A DNA stretch of 64,000 nt from Thermocrispum agreste DSM 44070 (GTDB lineage Bacteria > Actinomycetota > Actinomycetes > Mycobacteriales > Pseudonocardiaceae). The notes below the pieces were generated by a model, which worked only from the letters and a program-made list of their open reading frames with translations, ran no database searches and was not told where the DNA came from. The translations under genes were made by a program, and so were the position numbers. Shown here piece after piece: positions 44,042 through 54,392 of this stretch. Positions within the stretch are counted from its first letter, which is position 1, and each line of letters begins with the position of its first letter. The stretch is taken from assembly GCF_000427905.1 (NCBI RefSeq), contig NZ_KE386603.1:739332-803331 (forward strand), in the 5' to 3' direction.

Positions 44042-44782
44042 TCAGCCGTTCTGCAGGGCGAAGGTGACGCCGGGAGCCTCCGGCCGAGCCCGCGGGATCC
44101 ACCGGTCGTCGCTCACCGGGAGCTCGCCGTCCAGCGCCGCCAGGGTCGCCTTCTCCGCCAGCGGCAGCACGTCCTCGACCGTCACCTCGCGGCCCAGCTC
44201 GGCGCTGAGCGACGTCACCCCGGCGTCGGAGATCCCGCACGGGATGATCTTGTCGAACGCGCTGAGGTCCGCGTTGCAGTTGATCTCGAAGCCGTGCATG
44301 GTGACCCCGCGCTGCACCCGGATGCCGATCGCGGCGATCTTGCGCTCCGGGCGGTGGTCGTCGGCAGGGACCCACACGCCGCTGCGGCCCTCCACCCGGC
44401 CGGTGGTCAGCCCCAGCTCGTCGCACACCGCGATGAGCGCCTCCTCCAGGCGCCGGACGAAGTGCACCACGTCGATCGGGTCGGCGAGCTTGACGATGGG
44501 GTAGCCGACCAGCTGGCCGGGGCCGTGCCAGGTGATCTTGCCGCCGCGGTCGACGTCCACCACCGGGGTGCCGTCCTGCGGCCGCTCGTGCGGTTCGGTG
44601 CGCTTGCCCGCGGTGTACACCGACGGGTGCTCCAGAAGCAGCAACGTGTCCGGGCCGGTGCCGTCGGCCCGCGCGGTGAGCAGCTCGCGCTGCAGCTGCC
44701 ATGCCTGCCGATAGTCGATGAGTCCGATCCGCCGCACGTCGACCGGGTCCGAGGAGGCCCGGCAGCTCAACGATTCACTCAC
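44042..44782 (-). CDS. lipB: Octanoyl-ACP:protein octanoyltransferase
   Basis: 246 residues with [13 protein letters not shown], the [17 protein letters not shown] block, catalytic Lys148 (ERKIAAIGI) and Cys182 (IPCGI). It moves octanoyl from AcpP to E2 lipoyl domains; LipA then sulfurates it. GTG 44782 follows a TAGGCT box by 7 bases (leaderless), which decides the start over the upstream in-frame ATG at 44800. The TIGR01777 gene ends 27 bases upstream. Confidence 0.94.
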   Translation of the reverse strand: MSESLSCRASSDPVDVRRIGLIDYRQAWQLQRELLTARADGTGPDTLLLLEHPSVYTAGKRTEPHERPQDGTPVVDVDRGGKITWHGPGQLVGYPIVKLADPIDVVHFVRRLEEALIAVCDELGLTTGRVEGRSGVWVPADDHRPERKIAAIGIRVQRGVTMHGFEINCNADLSAFDKIIPCGISDAGVTSLSAELGREVTVEDVLPLAEKATLAALDGELPVSDDRWIPRARPEAPGVTFALQNG

Positions 44783-44789
44783 GATTGCG

Positions 44790-44795
44790 AGCCTA
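44790..44795 (-). promoter_or_regulatory. -10 box TAGGCT of lipB, leaderless
   Basis: TAGGCT, 7 bases (CGCAATC), then GTG 44782. It lies in the short gap after the TIGR01777 stop, giving lipB its own promoter inside an otherwise continuous gene run. Confidence 0.55.
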
Positions 44796-44809
44796 CCCAC
44801 TCCCGCGGC

Positions 44810-45694
44810 CTAGACAACGGCCGCCAGCGCTTGGTGCAGGTGCTCGTGCCGGAACGTGAAACCGGCGTCGAGCAGGGCCTTGGGTCGCGCGTTGTGGCTG
44901 TTCAGGATCGGCTCGACGGCATCGGGGCCGAGCAGCAGCCGCATGGCCTGCTTCGGCACGAACCACGGCGTCGGCCGGTGCAGCCGCGCCCCGAGTTGCC
45001 GGACGAACTCGGTGTTGGTCACCGGGTGCGGCGCCACCACGTTGACCGGGCCGCGCACCGCCGCCTGCTCCACCGCGAAGCGAGTGGCGGCGGCGTGGTC
45101 CGGCAGGCTGATCCACGGCACGTACTGGGTGCCGTCACCGAGCCTGCCGCCCAGCCCGAACCGCACCAACGGCGTGAGATAGCGCAGCATGCCGCCGTGC
45201 CCGGACAGCACCACTCCGGTGCGCAGCCGGACGACTCGCGCGCCCGCGCGCTCCGCCGCCTGCGTCGCTTGTTCCCAGTGGGTGGTCAGTTCGGCCAGAA
45301 AGCCGGAGCCGCCCGCGGCGGATTCGTCCACCACCGCGCTGCCGGTGTCGCCGTAGTAGTCGATGCCGGACGCGTTGACCATGGTCGCGATGCCGCGCTC
45401 GGCGACTGCCTCGGCGAGCACCTCGGTCGGTTCGATCCGGCTGTCCTTCATCTCCTGCTTGCGGGCATGACTCCACCGGCCCGGCGTCATCGGGGAGCCG
45501 CACAGGTTCACCACCGCGTCGACGTCGTCCAGCGCCTCCTCGTCGATGGTGCCCGCGGGAGGGTTCCAGCGGTGCTCGTCCCCGGCCGCCGGGTCGCGGC
45601 GGACCAGCCTGCGCACTTGGTGACCGTGTGCCCGCAGTTCGGCCACCAAGGCGCGCCCCAGCAGTCCGCTCGACCCGGCGACCAGGACGATCAT
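44810..45694 (-). CDS. TIGR01777 family NAD-dependent epimerase (DUF1731)
   Basis: 294 residues. Rossmann VAGSSGLLGRALVAEL, catalytic Tyr region NASGIDYYGDTG, PWISLPDHAAATRFA and the C-terminal DUF1731 (ALLDAGFTFRHEHLHQALAAV). Extended SDR of unknown substrate; conserved next to dlaT and lipB in actinobacteria, hinting at a link with lipoylation or PDH that is not proven. Only 6 bases separate it from dlaT. Confidence 0.9.
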   Translation of the reverse strand: MIVLVAGSSGLLGRALVAELRAHGHQVRRLVRRDPAAGDEHRWNPPAGTIDEEALDDVDAVVNLCGSPMTPGRWSHARKQEMKDSRIEPTEVLAEAVAERGIATMVNASGIDYYGDTGSAVVDESAAGGSGFLAELTTHWEQATQAAERAGARVVRLRTGVVLSGHGGMLRYLTPLVRFGLGGRLGDGTQYVPWISLPDHAAATRFAVEQAAVRGPVNVVAPHPVTNTEFVRQLGARLHRPTPWFVPKQAMRLLLGPDAVEPILNSHNARPKALLDAGFTFRHEHLHQALAAVV

Positions 45695-45700
45695 GACCGG

Positions 45701-47587
45701 TTACAGCCCGAGCTCGGACTCGAAGTTGCCCTCGGTCAGCCGCTGCTTGACCGTGGTCAGGAAGCGGCCGGCGTCGGCACCGTCGATCAGCCGGTGGTCG
45801 TAGGTCAGCGCCAGGTAGGCCATGGACCGGATCGCGATGGTGTCGTTGCCGTCGGCGTCGGTGACCACCACCGGGCGCTTGACCACCGCGCCGACACCGA
45901 GGATGGCCGCCTGCGGCTGGTTGATGATCGGCGTGTCGAACAGCGCCCCGTTGCTGCCCAGGTTGGTGATGGTGAACGTGCCGCCGGTCAGCTCGTCCGG
46001 CTTGATCTTGTTGGTGCGGGTGCGCTCGGCCAGGTCGGCGATCCCGCGGGCCAGGCCGGCCAGGTTGAGCTCACCGGCGTTGTGCAGCACCGGGGAGATC
46101 AGCCCGCGCTCGGTGTCCACCGCGATGGCCAGGTGCTCCTCGCCGTAGTAGGTGATCTCGCCTGCCTGCTCGTCGAAGTAGGCGTTGATGTTCGGGTGCT
46201 GCTTGAGCGCTTCGACCGCGGCCTTGGCGAAGAACGGCAGGAACGTGAGCTTGACGCCCTCCCGTTCCTGGAACGTCTTCTTCGCCTGCTGGCGCAGCCG
46301 GGCGATCTTGGTGACGTCCACCTCGTGCACCTGGGTCAGCTGCGCGGAGATCTGCAGCGACTCCCTGGTGCGCTTGGCGATGGTCATCCGGATGCGGTTG
46401 GCCTTCTGCGTGGTGCCGCGCAGGCCGGAGGTGTCCACCGCGGCCGGGGCCGACGGTGCGCTCGGCGCCTGCGCCGGGGCGGCTGCGGCCGGAGCCGCGG
46501 GCTGGGCGGCGGGTGCCTGGGCGGCGGGTGCCTGGGCGGCGGGTGCCTGGGCGGCAGCCTTGGCCTTGGCTTCCGCAGCGGCCAGCACGTCCTGCTTGCG
46601 GATGCGGCCACCGACCCCGCTGCCCTTGATCGTGGACAGGTCCACGCCGTGCTCGGCGGCCAGCTTGCGCACCAGCGGCGTGACGTACGGGCGCTTCTGC
46701 TCCCCGTCGGGCGACCCGGCAGCCTGCGCGGCGGGCTGAGGCGCGGTCTGGGGTTCCGCTGCCTGCGGGGCGGGCTGCGGCGTGGGCTGGGCCTCTGCCG
46801 CCTGCGGGGAGGGGGCCGGCTGCGGGGCGGGGGCCGGCTGCGGAGCCGCGTCCTGCGCGGGGGCCTGCGGCGCGGGAGCTTCCGCGGCGGGGGCCTCCTC
46901 GGCCGGGGACGGCTGCGGCGCAGCGCCGCCGGCGCCGCCTGCGCCGGGCGTCCCGATGACCGCCAGCTGGCTGCCCACCTCGACCGTTTCGTCCTCGCCG
47001 ACGGTGATCTCCAGGACGGTACCTGCCACCGGGGAGGGCACCTCGGTGTCGACCTTGTCGGTGGAGATCTCCACCAGCGGTTCGTCCACCTCGACGGTGT
47101 CGCCGACCTGCTTCAGCCACCGGGTCACCGTGCCCTCGGTGACGCTCTCGCCCAGCTCGGGCAGCGTGACCGGGGTGCCGGAGGCGGCGGATCCGTCGCC
47201 ACTCGCCGAGGCCGGCTCCGCGGCGGGTGCTTGCGGGGCCGGGGCCTGCTGCTCCTCGGTGGCCGCAGGCGCGGCGGCCTGCGCTGGTTCTTCCTCGGCG
47301 GCGGCAGTACCCTGCTGCTCGCCACCGGCGTCGCCGCCGGAGCCACCGGACCCGTCGTCGATCACCGCGAGCTCGGCCCCGACCTCGACGGTCTCGTCCT
47401 CCTGCGCGACGATGCGCGCCACGACGCCCGCGACGGGGGAGGGCACCTCGGTGTCGACCTTGTCGGTGGAGATCTCCAGCAACGGCTCGTCGACGGCGAC
47501 CGTGTCACCTTCCTTCTTGAGCCACCGCGTGACGGTTCCCTCGGTGACGCTCTCGCCGAGTTCCGGCAGTCTGACGGAGAAGGCCAT
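45701..47587 (-). CDS. dlaT: Dihydrolipoamide acyltransferase (E2), two lipoyl domains
   Basis: 628 residues. Two lipoyl domains carry the lipoylated Lys43 and Lys178 in [16 protein letters not shown] repeats; long Ala/Pro/Gln linkers follow, one with DNA repeats (GCGGGTGCCTGGGCG near 46500); a peripheral-subunit-binding domain lies near 300-335 and the catalytic domain ends with His598 and Asp602 ([13 protein letters not shown]). Works with aceE and lpdA, lipoylated by lipA/lipB. The name sucB is used for close relatives, but synteny favours the PDH E2. AAGGAG lies 9 bases before ATG 47587. Confidence 0.93.
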   Translation of the reverse strand: MAFSVRLPELGESVTEGTVTRWLKKEGDTVAVDEPLLEISTDKVDTEVPSPVAGVVARIVAQEDETVEVGAELAVIDDGSGGSGGDAGGEQQGTAAAEEEPAQAAAPAATEEQQAPAPQAPAAEPASASGDGSAASGTPVTLPELGESVTEGTVTRWLKQVGDTVEVDEPLVEISTDKVDTEVPSPVAGTVLEITVGEDETVEVGSQLAVIGTPGAGGAGGAAPQPSPAEEAPAAEAPAPQAPAQDAAPQPAPAPQPAPSPQAAEAQPTPQPAPQAAEPQTAPQPAAQAAGSPDGEQKRPYVTPLVRKLAAEHGVDLSTIKGSGVGGRIRKQDVLAAAEAKAKAAAQAPAAQAPAAQAPAAQPAAPAAAAPAQAPSAPSAPAAVDTSGLRGTTQKANRIRMTIAKRTRESLQISAQLTQVHEVDVTKIARLRQQAKKTFQEREGVKLTFLPFFAKAAVEALKQHPNINAYFDEQAGEITYYGEEHLAIAVDTERGLISPVLHNAGELNLAGLARGIADLAERTRTNKIKPDELTGGTFTITNLGSNGALFDTPIINQPQAAILGVGAVVKRPVVVTDADGNDTIAIRSMAYLALTYDHRLIDGADAGRFLTTVKQRLTEGNFESELGL

Positions 47588-47624
47588 CGCTGTTTAGCTC
47601 CTTGAGGCAGTAGTGGTTCGGGGA

Positions 47625-48998
47625 TCAGGCGTGGACGTGAAGCGGTTTGCCGGCCAGCGCCAGGAAGGCCTCGCCGAGCGCTTCGTTCTGCGTGGGATGG
47701 GCGTGGATCAACGGGGCGACGTCCTCCGGGAAGGCCTCCCAGTTGTAGATCAGCTGGGCCTCGCCGATCAGCTCACCGACGCGGTCGCCGACCATGTGCA
47801 CCCCGACGACCGGGCCGTCCGGCGCCTTGACCAGCTTCACCGCGCCCGACGTCTTGAGGATCTGGCTCTTGCCGTTGCCGCCGAGGTCGTACGTCAGCGT
47901 GGTCACCCCTGAACCGTATCGTTCTTTCGCCGCGTCTTCAGTGAGACCGACCGATGCCACCTCGGGGTGGGAGTAGGTCACTCGCGGGATGCCCGCCTCG
48001 TCGATCGGCTTGGGCTTCAGCCCGGCGATCTGCTCGGCGACGAAGATGCCGTGCGCGAAGCCGCGGTGCGCCAGCTGCAGCCCGGCGACGATGTCGCCGA
48101 CGGCGTACACGCCGTCGATGTTGGTGCGCAGCCGCTCGTCGGTGCGCACGAAGCCCCGCTCCAGCGCGATCCCGACCTCCTCGAAGCCGTGGCCCGCGGT
48201 GTTCGGCCCGCGGCCCACCGCGACCAGCAGCACGTCCGCCGCCAGGGTCTCGCCGTTCTCCAGCGACACCTCGACGCCGTTGTCGTCCTGCCTGGCCCCG
48301 GTGAACTTCACACCGGTCTTGAATCCGATCTTGCGGCGCCGGAAGGCCCGCTCCAGCTGCTTGGACGCGAACTCGTCCTCCGAGGGGACCAGGCGCGGCA
48401 GCGCCTCGACCACGGTGACGTCGGTGCCGAAGGAGGCCCAGATGCTGGCGAACTCCACGCCGATGACACCGCCGCCGAGCACCACCGCCCGCTCCGGGAC
48501 GGTGTCCAGCAGCAGCGCCTGGTCGCTGGTGATGATCCGCCCGGTGATCTCCAGCCCGGGCAGCGTCCTGGCGTACGAGCCGGTCGCCAGCACGACGTTG
48601 CGGCCGGTGTAGGTCACTCCGTCCACCTCGACGGTGGTCGGGCTGGTCAGCGTCCCTGCGCCCTCGACGATGGTGACCTTGTGCGCCTTGGCCAGGCCCT
48701 GCAAGCCCTTGTAGAGCCGCGACACCACGCCGTCCTTGTACTTGTGCACCCCGGCCATGTCGACGCCCTCGAACACCGACTTGACGCCGAACTGCTCGCC
48801 TGCCCGGGCGTTGTCGGCGATCTCCGCGGCGTGCAGCAGGGCCTTGGTCGGGATGCACCCGCGGTGCAGGCACGTGCCGCCCAGCTTGTCCTTCTCCACC
48901 AGGATCACCGACAGGCCCAGCTCGGCCGCGCGGAACGCGGCCGCGTAGCCTCCCGAGCCGCCACCCAGGATGACAAGGTCAGCGGACGTTTCGGTCAC
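47625..48998 (-). CDS. lpdA: Dihydrolipoyl dehydrogenase (E3)
   Basis: 457 residues. FAD-binding LVILGGGSGGYAAA, redox pair Cys43 and Cys48 (GGTCLHRGCIP), NAD-binding VVLGGGVIGVEFASIW, and catalytic His434/Glu439 (HAHPTQNEALGEA) are complete. It reoxidises the lipoyl arms of dlaT. GTG 48998 is chosen since GAGGAG lies 5 bases upstream; GTG 49004 overlaps that site. Leads the lpdA-dlaT-TIGR01777-lipB run. Confidence 0.95.
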   Translation of the reverse strand: MTETSADLVILGGGSGGYAAAFRAAELGLSVILVEKDKLGGTCLHRGCIPTKALLHAAEIADNARAGEQFGVKSVFEGVDMAGVHKYKDGVVSRLYKGLQGLAKAHKVTIVEGAGTLTSPTTVEVDGVTYTGRNVVLATGSYARTLPGLEITGRIITSDQALLLDTVPERAVVLGGGVIGVEFASIWASFGTDVTVVEALPRLVPSEDEFASKQLERAFRRRKIGFKTGVKFTGARQDDNGVEVSLENGETLAADVLLVAVGRGPNTAGHGFEEVGIALERGFVRTDERLRTNIDGVYAVGDIVAGLQLAHRGFAHGIFVAEQIAGLKPKPIDEAGIPRVTYSHPEVASVGLTEDAAKERYGSGVTTLTYDLGGNGKSQILKTSGAVKLVKAPDGPVVGVHMVGDRVGELIGEAQLIYNWEAFPEDVAPLIHAHPTQNEALGEAFLALAGKPLHVHA

Positions 48999-49203
48999 GG
49001 TCACTCCTCATCGTCAGGCTTACACCACACCAGGGATCACACCATGGCCGCGCTGACGGCCCGGCGTCCGCGGGTCGCGCGTGCGCCGTGGTTCACCTCA
49101 TCTTGTCATTACGGATGCCACGCTAGCGACCGGAGAACGGCTGTGGGACACCACACCCGGGCTTCCGGCAGAATGTGCCCACATTGACGGGACGGAGTTG
49201 GTT

Positions 49204-49545
49204 GTGTTGGCGTGGTTCAGGCGGCGCAAGGGCAAGCAGAAGCAGGGCGTGCTCCGCAAAGCCACCTCGAACGATTTCGCCCACCTCGAGGCATGGGCGG
49301 CGTCGCGGCGCGGGGTCGAGGCGTACTTCGAACCCCGCACGCACGTCACCGAGGCGACAGTGGTCTTGGTGGCGCACGACGGGGAGTGGACGAGGCGACG
49401 CGTCGACAGTCTGGAATCGCTGCAGAAGTTCGGTGCGAAACGGTCGATCCCGGTTTACGAAGTCAATCGTGTCGGCTACCCGAAGCGGATGCGGGAGTAC
49501 ACCCAGCGGATGAAGGCGCAGCGCAAGCGGGACGGCCAGGTGTGA
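49204..49545 (+). CDS. Small conserved hypothetical protein
   Basis: 113 residues, basic ends and a central TVVLVAHDGEWTRRRV ... FGAKRSIPVYEVNRVGYPKRMREYTQR region that appears conserved near E2/E3 genes in actinobacteria (inference from memory). GTG 49204 (VLAWFRRRKGKQ) has GGAG about 8 bases upstream; the frame is open further left to 49081. No domain known. Divergent from lpdA. Confidence 0.68.
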   Translation: MLAWFRRRKGKQKQGVLRKATSNDFAHLEAWAASRRGVEAYFEPRTHVTEATVVLVAHDGEWTRRRVDSLESLQKFGAKRSIPVYEVNRVGYPKRMREYTQRMKAQRKRDGQV

Positions 49546-49629
49546 TCCACTCCGCACCGCGATGAGTCCGGCCCGGCGCGGCGGTCTGCACTGCTGAACA
49601 TCCACCGGACACGACACCGAGGAGACGCC

Positions 49630-50238
49630 ATGCGCCGGGTGATCTGTTCCATGGGCACGTCGCTGGACGGCTACATCGTCGACGCCGACGGCGAGTTCGC
49701 CTGGTCCAAGCCGGACGAGGAGCTGTTCGCCTTCGTCACCGAGGAGATCCGGCACGTGGACGCCTTCGTGCTCGGCCGCAGGCTCTACCAGACGATGCTC
49801 TACTGGGAGGACGTCGATCAGCTGCCCGGGCTGTCCGAGGCGGAGCTGGTGTGGGCCCGGCTGTGGCAGGCGCTGCCGAAGGTGGTCTTCTCCACCACGC
49901 TGACGTCGGTGCGCGGCAACACGCGCCTGGCCAGGCGGGGCCTGGCGGAGGAGATCGAGCGATTGCGAGCCGAGTCGGGCGACGGTGACATCGCCGTCGG
50001 TGGCGCGCATCTTGCCGCGCAGGCGGCTGAACTCGGTGTGATCGACGAGTACCGCATCCGGGTGCACCCGGTGCTGGTCGGTGGCGGCGTGCCGTTCTTC
50101 CCGCGGAACGAGCGGCACGTGGACCTGGAACTGAAGGAATCCCGGGTGTTCGGCTCCGGCGTCGTCTACCAGCGCTACCGCGTGACACGCCAAGGCCCGG
50201 CAGCACGAAAGCCCCGTGATGCCGGGCGCGAGGCGTGA
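49630..50238 (+). CDS. Dihydrofolate-reductase-like / RibD C-terminal domain protein
   Basis: 202 residues: ICSMGTSLDGYIVD, VLGRRLYQTM, VVFSTTL, IAVGGAHLAAQAAELGVIDEYRIRVHPVLVGGG. This RibD-C family contains reductases of unknown substrate, not the classical folate enzyme. ATG 49630 has ACCGAGGAGACGCC in front. Its 3' end contains a terminator hairpin, and it faces pepA. Confidence 0.88.
   Translation: MRRVICSMGTSLDGYIVDADGEFAWSKPDEELFAFVTEEIRHVDAFVLGRRLYQTMLYWEDVDQLPGLSEAELVWARLWQALPKVVFSTTLTSVRGNTRLARRGLAEEIERLRAESGDGDIAVGGAHLAAQAAELGVIDEYRIRVHPVLVGGGVPFFPRNERHVDLELKESRVFGSGVVYQRYRVTRQGPAARKPRDAGREA
50195..50227. terminator. Hairpin overlapping the end of the RibD-like gene
   Basis: GCCCGGCA and TGCCGGGC form an 8-bp stem with an inner CACG/CGTG pairing, inside the last codons of the rightward gene and directly before the stop of leftward pepA. 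Likely bidirectional. Confidence 0.65.
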
Positions 50239-51738
50239 TCAGCCGTTCTCGGCGATGTCCGCCAGGACGGCGGCCAGCGTACGGACCGGGACGCCGGTGC
50301 CGCCCTTGCCGGTGTAACCCCACACCGAGTCGCTGTAGGCGGGGCCGGCGATGTCGATGTGCACCCACGGCACGCCGTCCGGCACGAACTCGCGCAGGAA
50401 GATCCCGGCGGCCAGCATGCCGCCCCATCGGTGGCCGGTGACGTTGGCGATGTCGGCCAGCTTGGAGTCCAGATCCGAGCGCAGCTCCTCCGGCAGCGGC
50501 ATGGGCCAGCCGCCCTCCCCGGTGCGCTGCGCGATGTCGGCCACCCGGTCGCGGAACTCGTCGCTGCCCATGATGCCCGGCGTGCGGTTGCCCAGGGCGA
50601 CGACCTGCGCGCCGGTGAGGGTGGAGGTCTCGATCAGGTAGTCGGGTTCGTCCTCGCCCGCCCGCGCGATGGCATCGGCCAGGATCAGCCTGCCCTCCGC
50701 GTCGGTGTTGAGCACCTCGACCGTCTTCCCGCCGTACATGGCCAGCACGTCGCCGGGCCGGTAGGCGGTCCCCGACGGCATGTTCTCCGCCAGCGGCAGG
50801 TAGGCGATCACCTCGAGCGGGTAGTTGAGCTCGGCAGCCAGCAGCACGGTGGCCAGCTGGGCGGCCGCACCAGCCATGTCCGAGGTCATCTCGTCCATCT
50901 TCGCTGCGGGCTTGAGCGAGATGCCGCCGGTGTCGAACGTGATGCCCTTGCCGACCAGCGCCACCTTCGCCTTCGGCTTGCCGGGCCGGTAGTGCAGGCG
51001 GACCAGCCGGGGCGGCCGCGACGATCCGCCGCCGACCCCGAGGATGCCGCCGTAGCCTGCTCGCTTGAGCTGCTTCTCGTCGAGGATCTCCACCGCGATC
51101 CCGGCCTTCTCGGCCAGCGCCGCCGCACGCTTGGCGAACGACGCCGGGTACAGGTCGTTCGGCGCGGTGTTGACAAGGTCGCGAGCCGTCACCACCGCGG
51201 AGGCGACCGCGGTCGCGGCCTTCAGCGTCGCCTTGTGCTCCTTGTTGGTCCCGGCGGCCGGGCGGACGAAGTCGACGGTCTTCACCGGGGCGTCGCCTGG
51301 GGCGGACTTGTACTCGGTGAACTGATACGCGCCCAGCGCGATGCCTTCGACGGCCGCTCGCAGGTCGATCTCCGACAGCGTCACCAGCGCCCGCTTGGTG
51401 CCTGCCAGGGCGCGTCCCGCGGCACCGCAGGCGCGCCTGACCTGCTCCGCGGTCGGTTCACCGTTGGTGAGCTTGCCGAGGCCGGTGGCGTAGACGGCGC
51501 TCGCGCCGAGCTTGCCGAAGGTCGGGATGCGCACGACCTCGTCGGCCGAGCCGGTGGCGCCGGCTGCCTTGAGCGCGTCCAGCAGCTGGCCGTCGAACGC
51601 TTCGTCGACCGCGGCCGCGCCTTCGGCCAGCGCCACGGTGTCACCTTCGCTGATGGTGCCGATGACGATCACGTCCGCTTTGCCAGAGCGGATCGCCTCG
51701 GCGGTGTGGTCGGTCAGGCCGCATTTCGGCACGGTCAC
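50239..51738 (-). CDS. pepA: Leucyl aminopeptidase (M17)
   Basis: 499 residues. M17 metal-binding and catalytic motifs [15 protein letters not shown] and [13 protein letters not shown] are intact; the N-terminal half is the usual macro-like domain. Removes N-terminal residues from peptides in the cytoplasm; called pepB in M. tuberculosis. GTG 51738 is chosen because a GGAG site is 5 bases upstream; a second GTG 6 bases later is possible. Confidence 0.93.
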   Translation of the reverse strand: MTVPKCGLTDHTAEAIRSGKADVIVIGTISEGDTVALAEGAAAVDEAFDGQLLDALKAAGATGSADEVVRIPTFGKLGASAVYATGLGKLTNGEPTAEQVRRACGAAGRALAGTKRALVTLSEIDLRAAVEGIALGAYQFTEYKSAPGDAPVKTVDFVRPAAGTNKEHKATLKAATAVASAVVTARDLVNTAPNDLYPASFAKRAAALAEKAGIAVEILDEKQLKRAGYGGILGVGGGSSRPPRLVRLHYRPGKPKAKVALVGKGITFDTGGISLKPAAKMDEMTSDMAGAAAQLATVLLAAELNYPLEVIAYLPLAENMPSGTAYRPGDVLAMYGGKTVEVLNTDAEGRLILADAIARAGEDEPDYLIETSTLTGAQVVALGNRTPGIMGSDEFRDRVADIAQRTGEGGWPMPLPEELRSDLDSKLADIANVTGHRWGGMLAAGIFLREFVPDGVPWVHIDIAGPAYSDSVWGYTGKGGTGVPVRTLAAVLADIAENG

Positions 51739-51831
51739 GGGGGCTCCCTCTGCATGCTGTCGATGAACGTGAGCCATGCTAATGGCGTGTCTTCGGGGCG
51801 ACGGAACAGCCTTTGGTAGGGAGCGGACCAC

Positions 51832-52719
51832 GTGCACACCCTGCCGGCGCTGCTCACCGCGCTGCCCACGGCATCCGCGGTCGGCGGGTGGTGGCTGATC
51901 GCCGGCCTGGTCGTCGCCGGGGCGTTCGCCGCACTGTTCACCGGAACGGGCAGACGCCGCGCCGTGCCCCATCCCGTGTTGCGCGTGGCCGTGTGGGGCT
52001 TGCTCGCCGCGGTCGCCGCGCGAGCGTTCGCAGCCGTCGTCTTTCCGCAATACGACAGCCTGGCCGCGGCAGTGGTGATCGTCGTGACGGGTGGGGGAGT
52101 GATCCTCGGGCTGGCCGCCCCGCCCGCGAGCCGCCGGGCGGCGTCCGCGGTGCTGCTGCTCGGGGCGGCGAGCTTCGCGGCCATCTGCGCGACCGTCGAT
52201 CCGCCGCCCACCGTGGTGCCGGTTCCGGCGGACGACACCTCAGCCGCGAGTTCGTTCGCGGTCGCCGGACTGTTCGTCGCACCGATGCTCGTCCTCGACC
52301 CCGCCGGCTCGGCACGGCGAGGGCTGGCTCGCGTCGCGGCTGCCGTGGTGGCCACGTGTGCCGTTGCGGCGGGCGCGTTGTATCAGCTCGGCCCGCAACG
52401 TCTTGCGGTATCGGACGCACCGCTGCACGACGCGTTGGCCGCAGCAGACGCCGCCGTGCTGACCACGATGCTCGAAGCTTTCGTCGTGGTGGGCACCCTC
52501 ACGGCCGTCCTCGTCGCGCTCGCCTCCGCCCGGCGCGCGGCGTCGGCGGGTCCACGGCCGAGAATCCTCGTCGGCGCTGTGGTCGCCGGTGCCGTGGTGC
52601 TTGCCTCGACCGTCGACCCCGTAGTCGTGCTGGCCGCTGCCTCGGTGGTCGCGGTGACCAGTTCCGTGCTCGGTTGGGTGCAGGCGGGGCAGGACGGCGG
52701 ACGGCAAAACGGCAAATAG
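51832..52719 (+). CDS. Multi-pass membrane protein of unknown function
   Basis: 295 residues, about eight hydrophobic segments ([36 protein letters not shown] and more), one loop rich in Pro/Val/Asp, and a short hydrophilic tail. No family recognised. GTG 51832 has GGGAGCGG about 6 bases upstream. Divergent from pepA; its stop lies 10 bases before the ilvE operator. Confidence 0.75.
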   Translation: MHTLPALLTALPTASAVGGWWLIAGLVVAGAFAALFTGTGRRRAVPHPVLRVAVWGLLAAVAARAFAAVVFPQYDSLAAAVVIVVTGGGVILGLAAPPASRRAASAVLLLGAASFAAICATVDPPPTVVPVPADDTSAASSFAVAGLFVAPMLVLDPAGSARRGLARVAAAVVATCAVAAGALYQLGPQRLAVSDAPLHDALAAADAAVLTTMLEAFVVVGTLTAVLVALASARRAASAGPRPRILVGAVVAGAVVLASTVDPVVVLAAASVVAVTSSVLGWVQAGQDGGRQNGK

Positions 52720-52729
52720 ACCGAAGCCC

Positions 52730-52760
52730 GTTACTTGGACGTCCGAGTAACAGGTAAATT
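52730..52760 (+). promoter_or_regulatory. ilvE promoter with 22-bp palindromic operator
   Basis: A nearly perfect palindrome (GTTACT, then TGGACGTCCG, then AGTAAC) spans 52730-52751. TAAATT at 52755-52760 is a likely -10, and ATG at 52767 follows 6 bases later, so the transcript is probably leaderless and the palindrome covers the -35/spacer region. A repressor bound there would block ilvE. Confidence 0.62.
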
Positions 52761-52766
52761 CGCACC

Positions 52767-53870
52767 ATGACGACCGCGATGCCTTTCACCCACGTCGCTC
52801 ACCCCGATCCGGCACCTGCCGAGCGAGTGGCCGAGGTATTGGCCAATCCGGGGTTCGGCACGCACTTCACCGACCACATGGTCACGGTGTCGTGGAGTGC
52901 GGAGCAGGGGTGGCACGACGCCAAAGTCGAACCGTACGCGCCCCTGACGCTCGACCCGGCGACCTCGGTACTTCACTACGGGCAGGCCGTGTTCGAGGGC
53001 CTGAAGGCCTACCGGCAGCCGGACGGGTCGATCGCGACGTTCCGTCCGGAGGTCAACGCCCGGCGGTTCCAGGGCTCGTGCGCGCGGCTGGCCATCCCGG
53101 AGCTGCCGGAGCAGGTCTTCCTCGACTCGTTGCGTGAGCTGATCGCGGTCGACGGCAGGTGGGTACCGGACGCCGAGGGCTCGTCGCTGTACTTGCGCCC
53201 GTTCATCATCGCCACCGAGGCGGGACTGGGCGTGAACCGGCCGGCGAACTCGTACCTGTACACGCTGATCGCCTCGCCTGCCGGGTCGTACTTCTCCGGT
53301 GGCGTGAAGCCGATCAAGCTGTGGATGTCGACCGAGTACAGCCGGTCGGCACCCGGCGGCACCGGGTTCGCCAAGTGCGCGGGCAACTACGCGGCCTCGT
53401 TCCTGCCGCAGGCGGAAGCGGTCGAGCAGGGCTGCGACCAGGTCGTCTACCTGGACGCGGCCACCCACGAGTGGGTCGAGGAACTGGGCGGGATGAACCT
53501 GTTCTTCGTGTTCGGCTCGGGGGAGAACGCGCACCTGGTGACGCCGGAGCTGAACGGCAACCTGCTGGCAGGCGTGACCAGGGACTCGATCCTGACGCTG
53601 GCCCGCGACTTCGGCTACTCGGTGGAGGAACGCCGGGTCTCGGCCGAGGAATGGGAGAAGTCCGCGCTCTCCGGTGAGCTGACCGAGGTGTTCGCGTGCG
53701 GAACCGCGGCGGTGATCACCCCGGTGGGGTCGGTCAAGCATGCGGGTGGCGAGTTCACCGTCGCCGACGGCGGCGCGGGCGAGATCACCATGCGGCTGCG
53801 CGAGGAGCTGGTCGGCATTCAGTACGGCACGCGCCCGGACAAGCACGGCTGGCGGTACCCGCTCGGCTGA
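52767..53870 (+). CDS. ilvE: Branched-chain amino acid aminotransferase
   Basis: 367 residues, class IV PLP aminotransferase: [36 protein letters not shown] with the region around the cofactor Lys, [12 protein letters not shown] and [11 protein letters not shown]. Makes leucine, isoleucine and valine (and supplies branched primers for fatty acids in this order). Regulated by the palindrome just upstream. ATG start; no clear ribosome binding site. Confidence 0.95.
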   Translation: MTTAMPFTHVAHPDPAPAERVAEVLANPGFGTHFTDHMVTVSWSAEQGWHDAKVEPYAPLTLDPATSVLHYGQAVFEGLKAYRQPDGSIATFRPEVNARRFQGSCARLAIPELPEQVFLDSLRELIAVDGRWVPDAEGSSLYLRPFIIATEAGLGVNRPANSYLYTLIASPAGSYFSGGVKPIKLWMSTEYSRSAPGGTGFAKCAGNYAASFLPQAEAVEQGCDQVVYLDAATHEWVEELGGMNLFFVFGSGENAHLVTPELNGNLLAGVTRDSILTLARDFGYSVEERRVSAEEWEKSALSGELTEVFACGTAAVITPVGSVKHAGGEFTVADGGAGEITMRLREELVGIQYGTRPDKHGWRYPLG

Positions 53871-54392
53871 GCGGCGACTGCGGACGACCGGTTCGGACAC
53901 GGCACGAAGCTGCACCTGGCCCGTCGGGACGGCACGCCCGGCGGGCCAGCACGTCCGGCATGCCTGCGGCACAGCGGTACAGGCGGAAGCAGCTGGAGTG
54001 CATGCGCCGGGCCGGCACCTCGGTTCAGGACCCGACGATCGACGACCGGTACCGCGGCCCCGAGCGACCGTCAGGACCGCGGCGGCGCGCTCCGACCGCA
54101 TCGGGCCCCGATTCCGTGCGTCTTGGCTGCCCGATTCTCGTGCGTCTTGGCTGGCGGTCGGCCACGGGCCAGCTCGTCGCTGCGCCAGCAGGCCGGGAAA
54201 GGCCGCCACGTCCCGTTGTGGGGTCTCAGGGTAAGCGCAGCGTCGACAGCTCTCGCCGTGCTCGCGCAAACCCGGCCGACCGTTTCCCAAGTGATCTCCT
54301 CGACGAGGCCGTCCGCTCACCTCGGTCTCGTGGGTGAGCACGCGCCAGCCGGTGTGATCAGCGCGGGCCGATGGTGCCGGGAGCCGTTGCCG
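53871..54392. other. Intergenic region between ilvE and cobT with a short repeat
   Basis: 522 bases between convergent genes. A 22-24-base unit (CGATTCCGTGCGTCTTGGCTG-like) occurs at 54109 and 54132. All open frames are Arg/Pro/Ala-rich artefacts. No terminator hairpin of normal shape was noticed. Confidence 0.45.

Noticed and set aside
43703-47605. 1300-codon open frame on the plus strand over SDR, lipB, TIGR01777 and dlaT
   Set aside because: Antisense to four recognised genes and without a ribosome binding site or domain; typical high-GC shadow.
54109-54155. Transposon end or IS remnant at the 23-bp repeat
   Set aside because: No inverted terminal repeats or transposase-like frame; only a short direct duplication.
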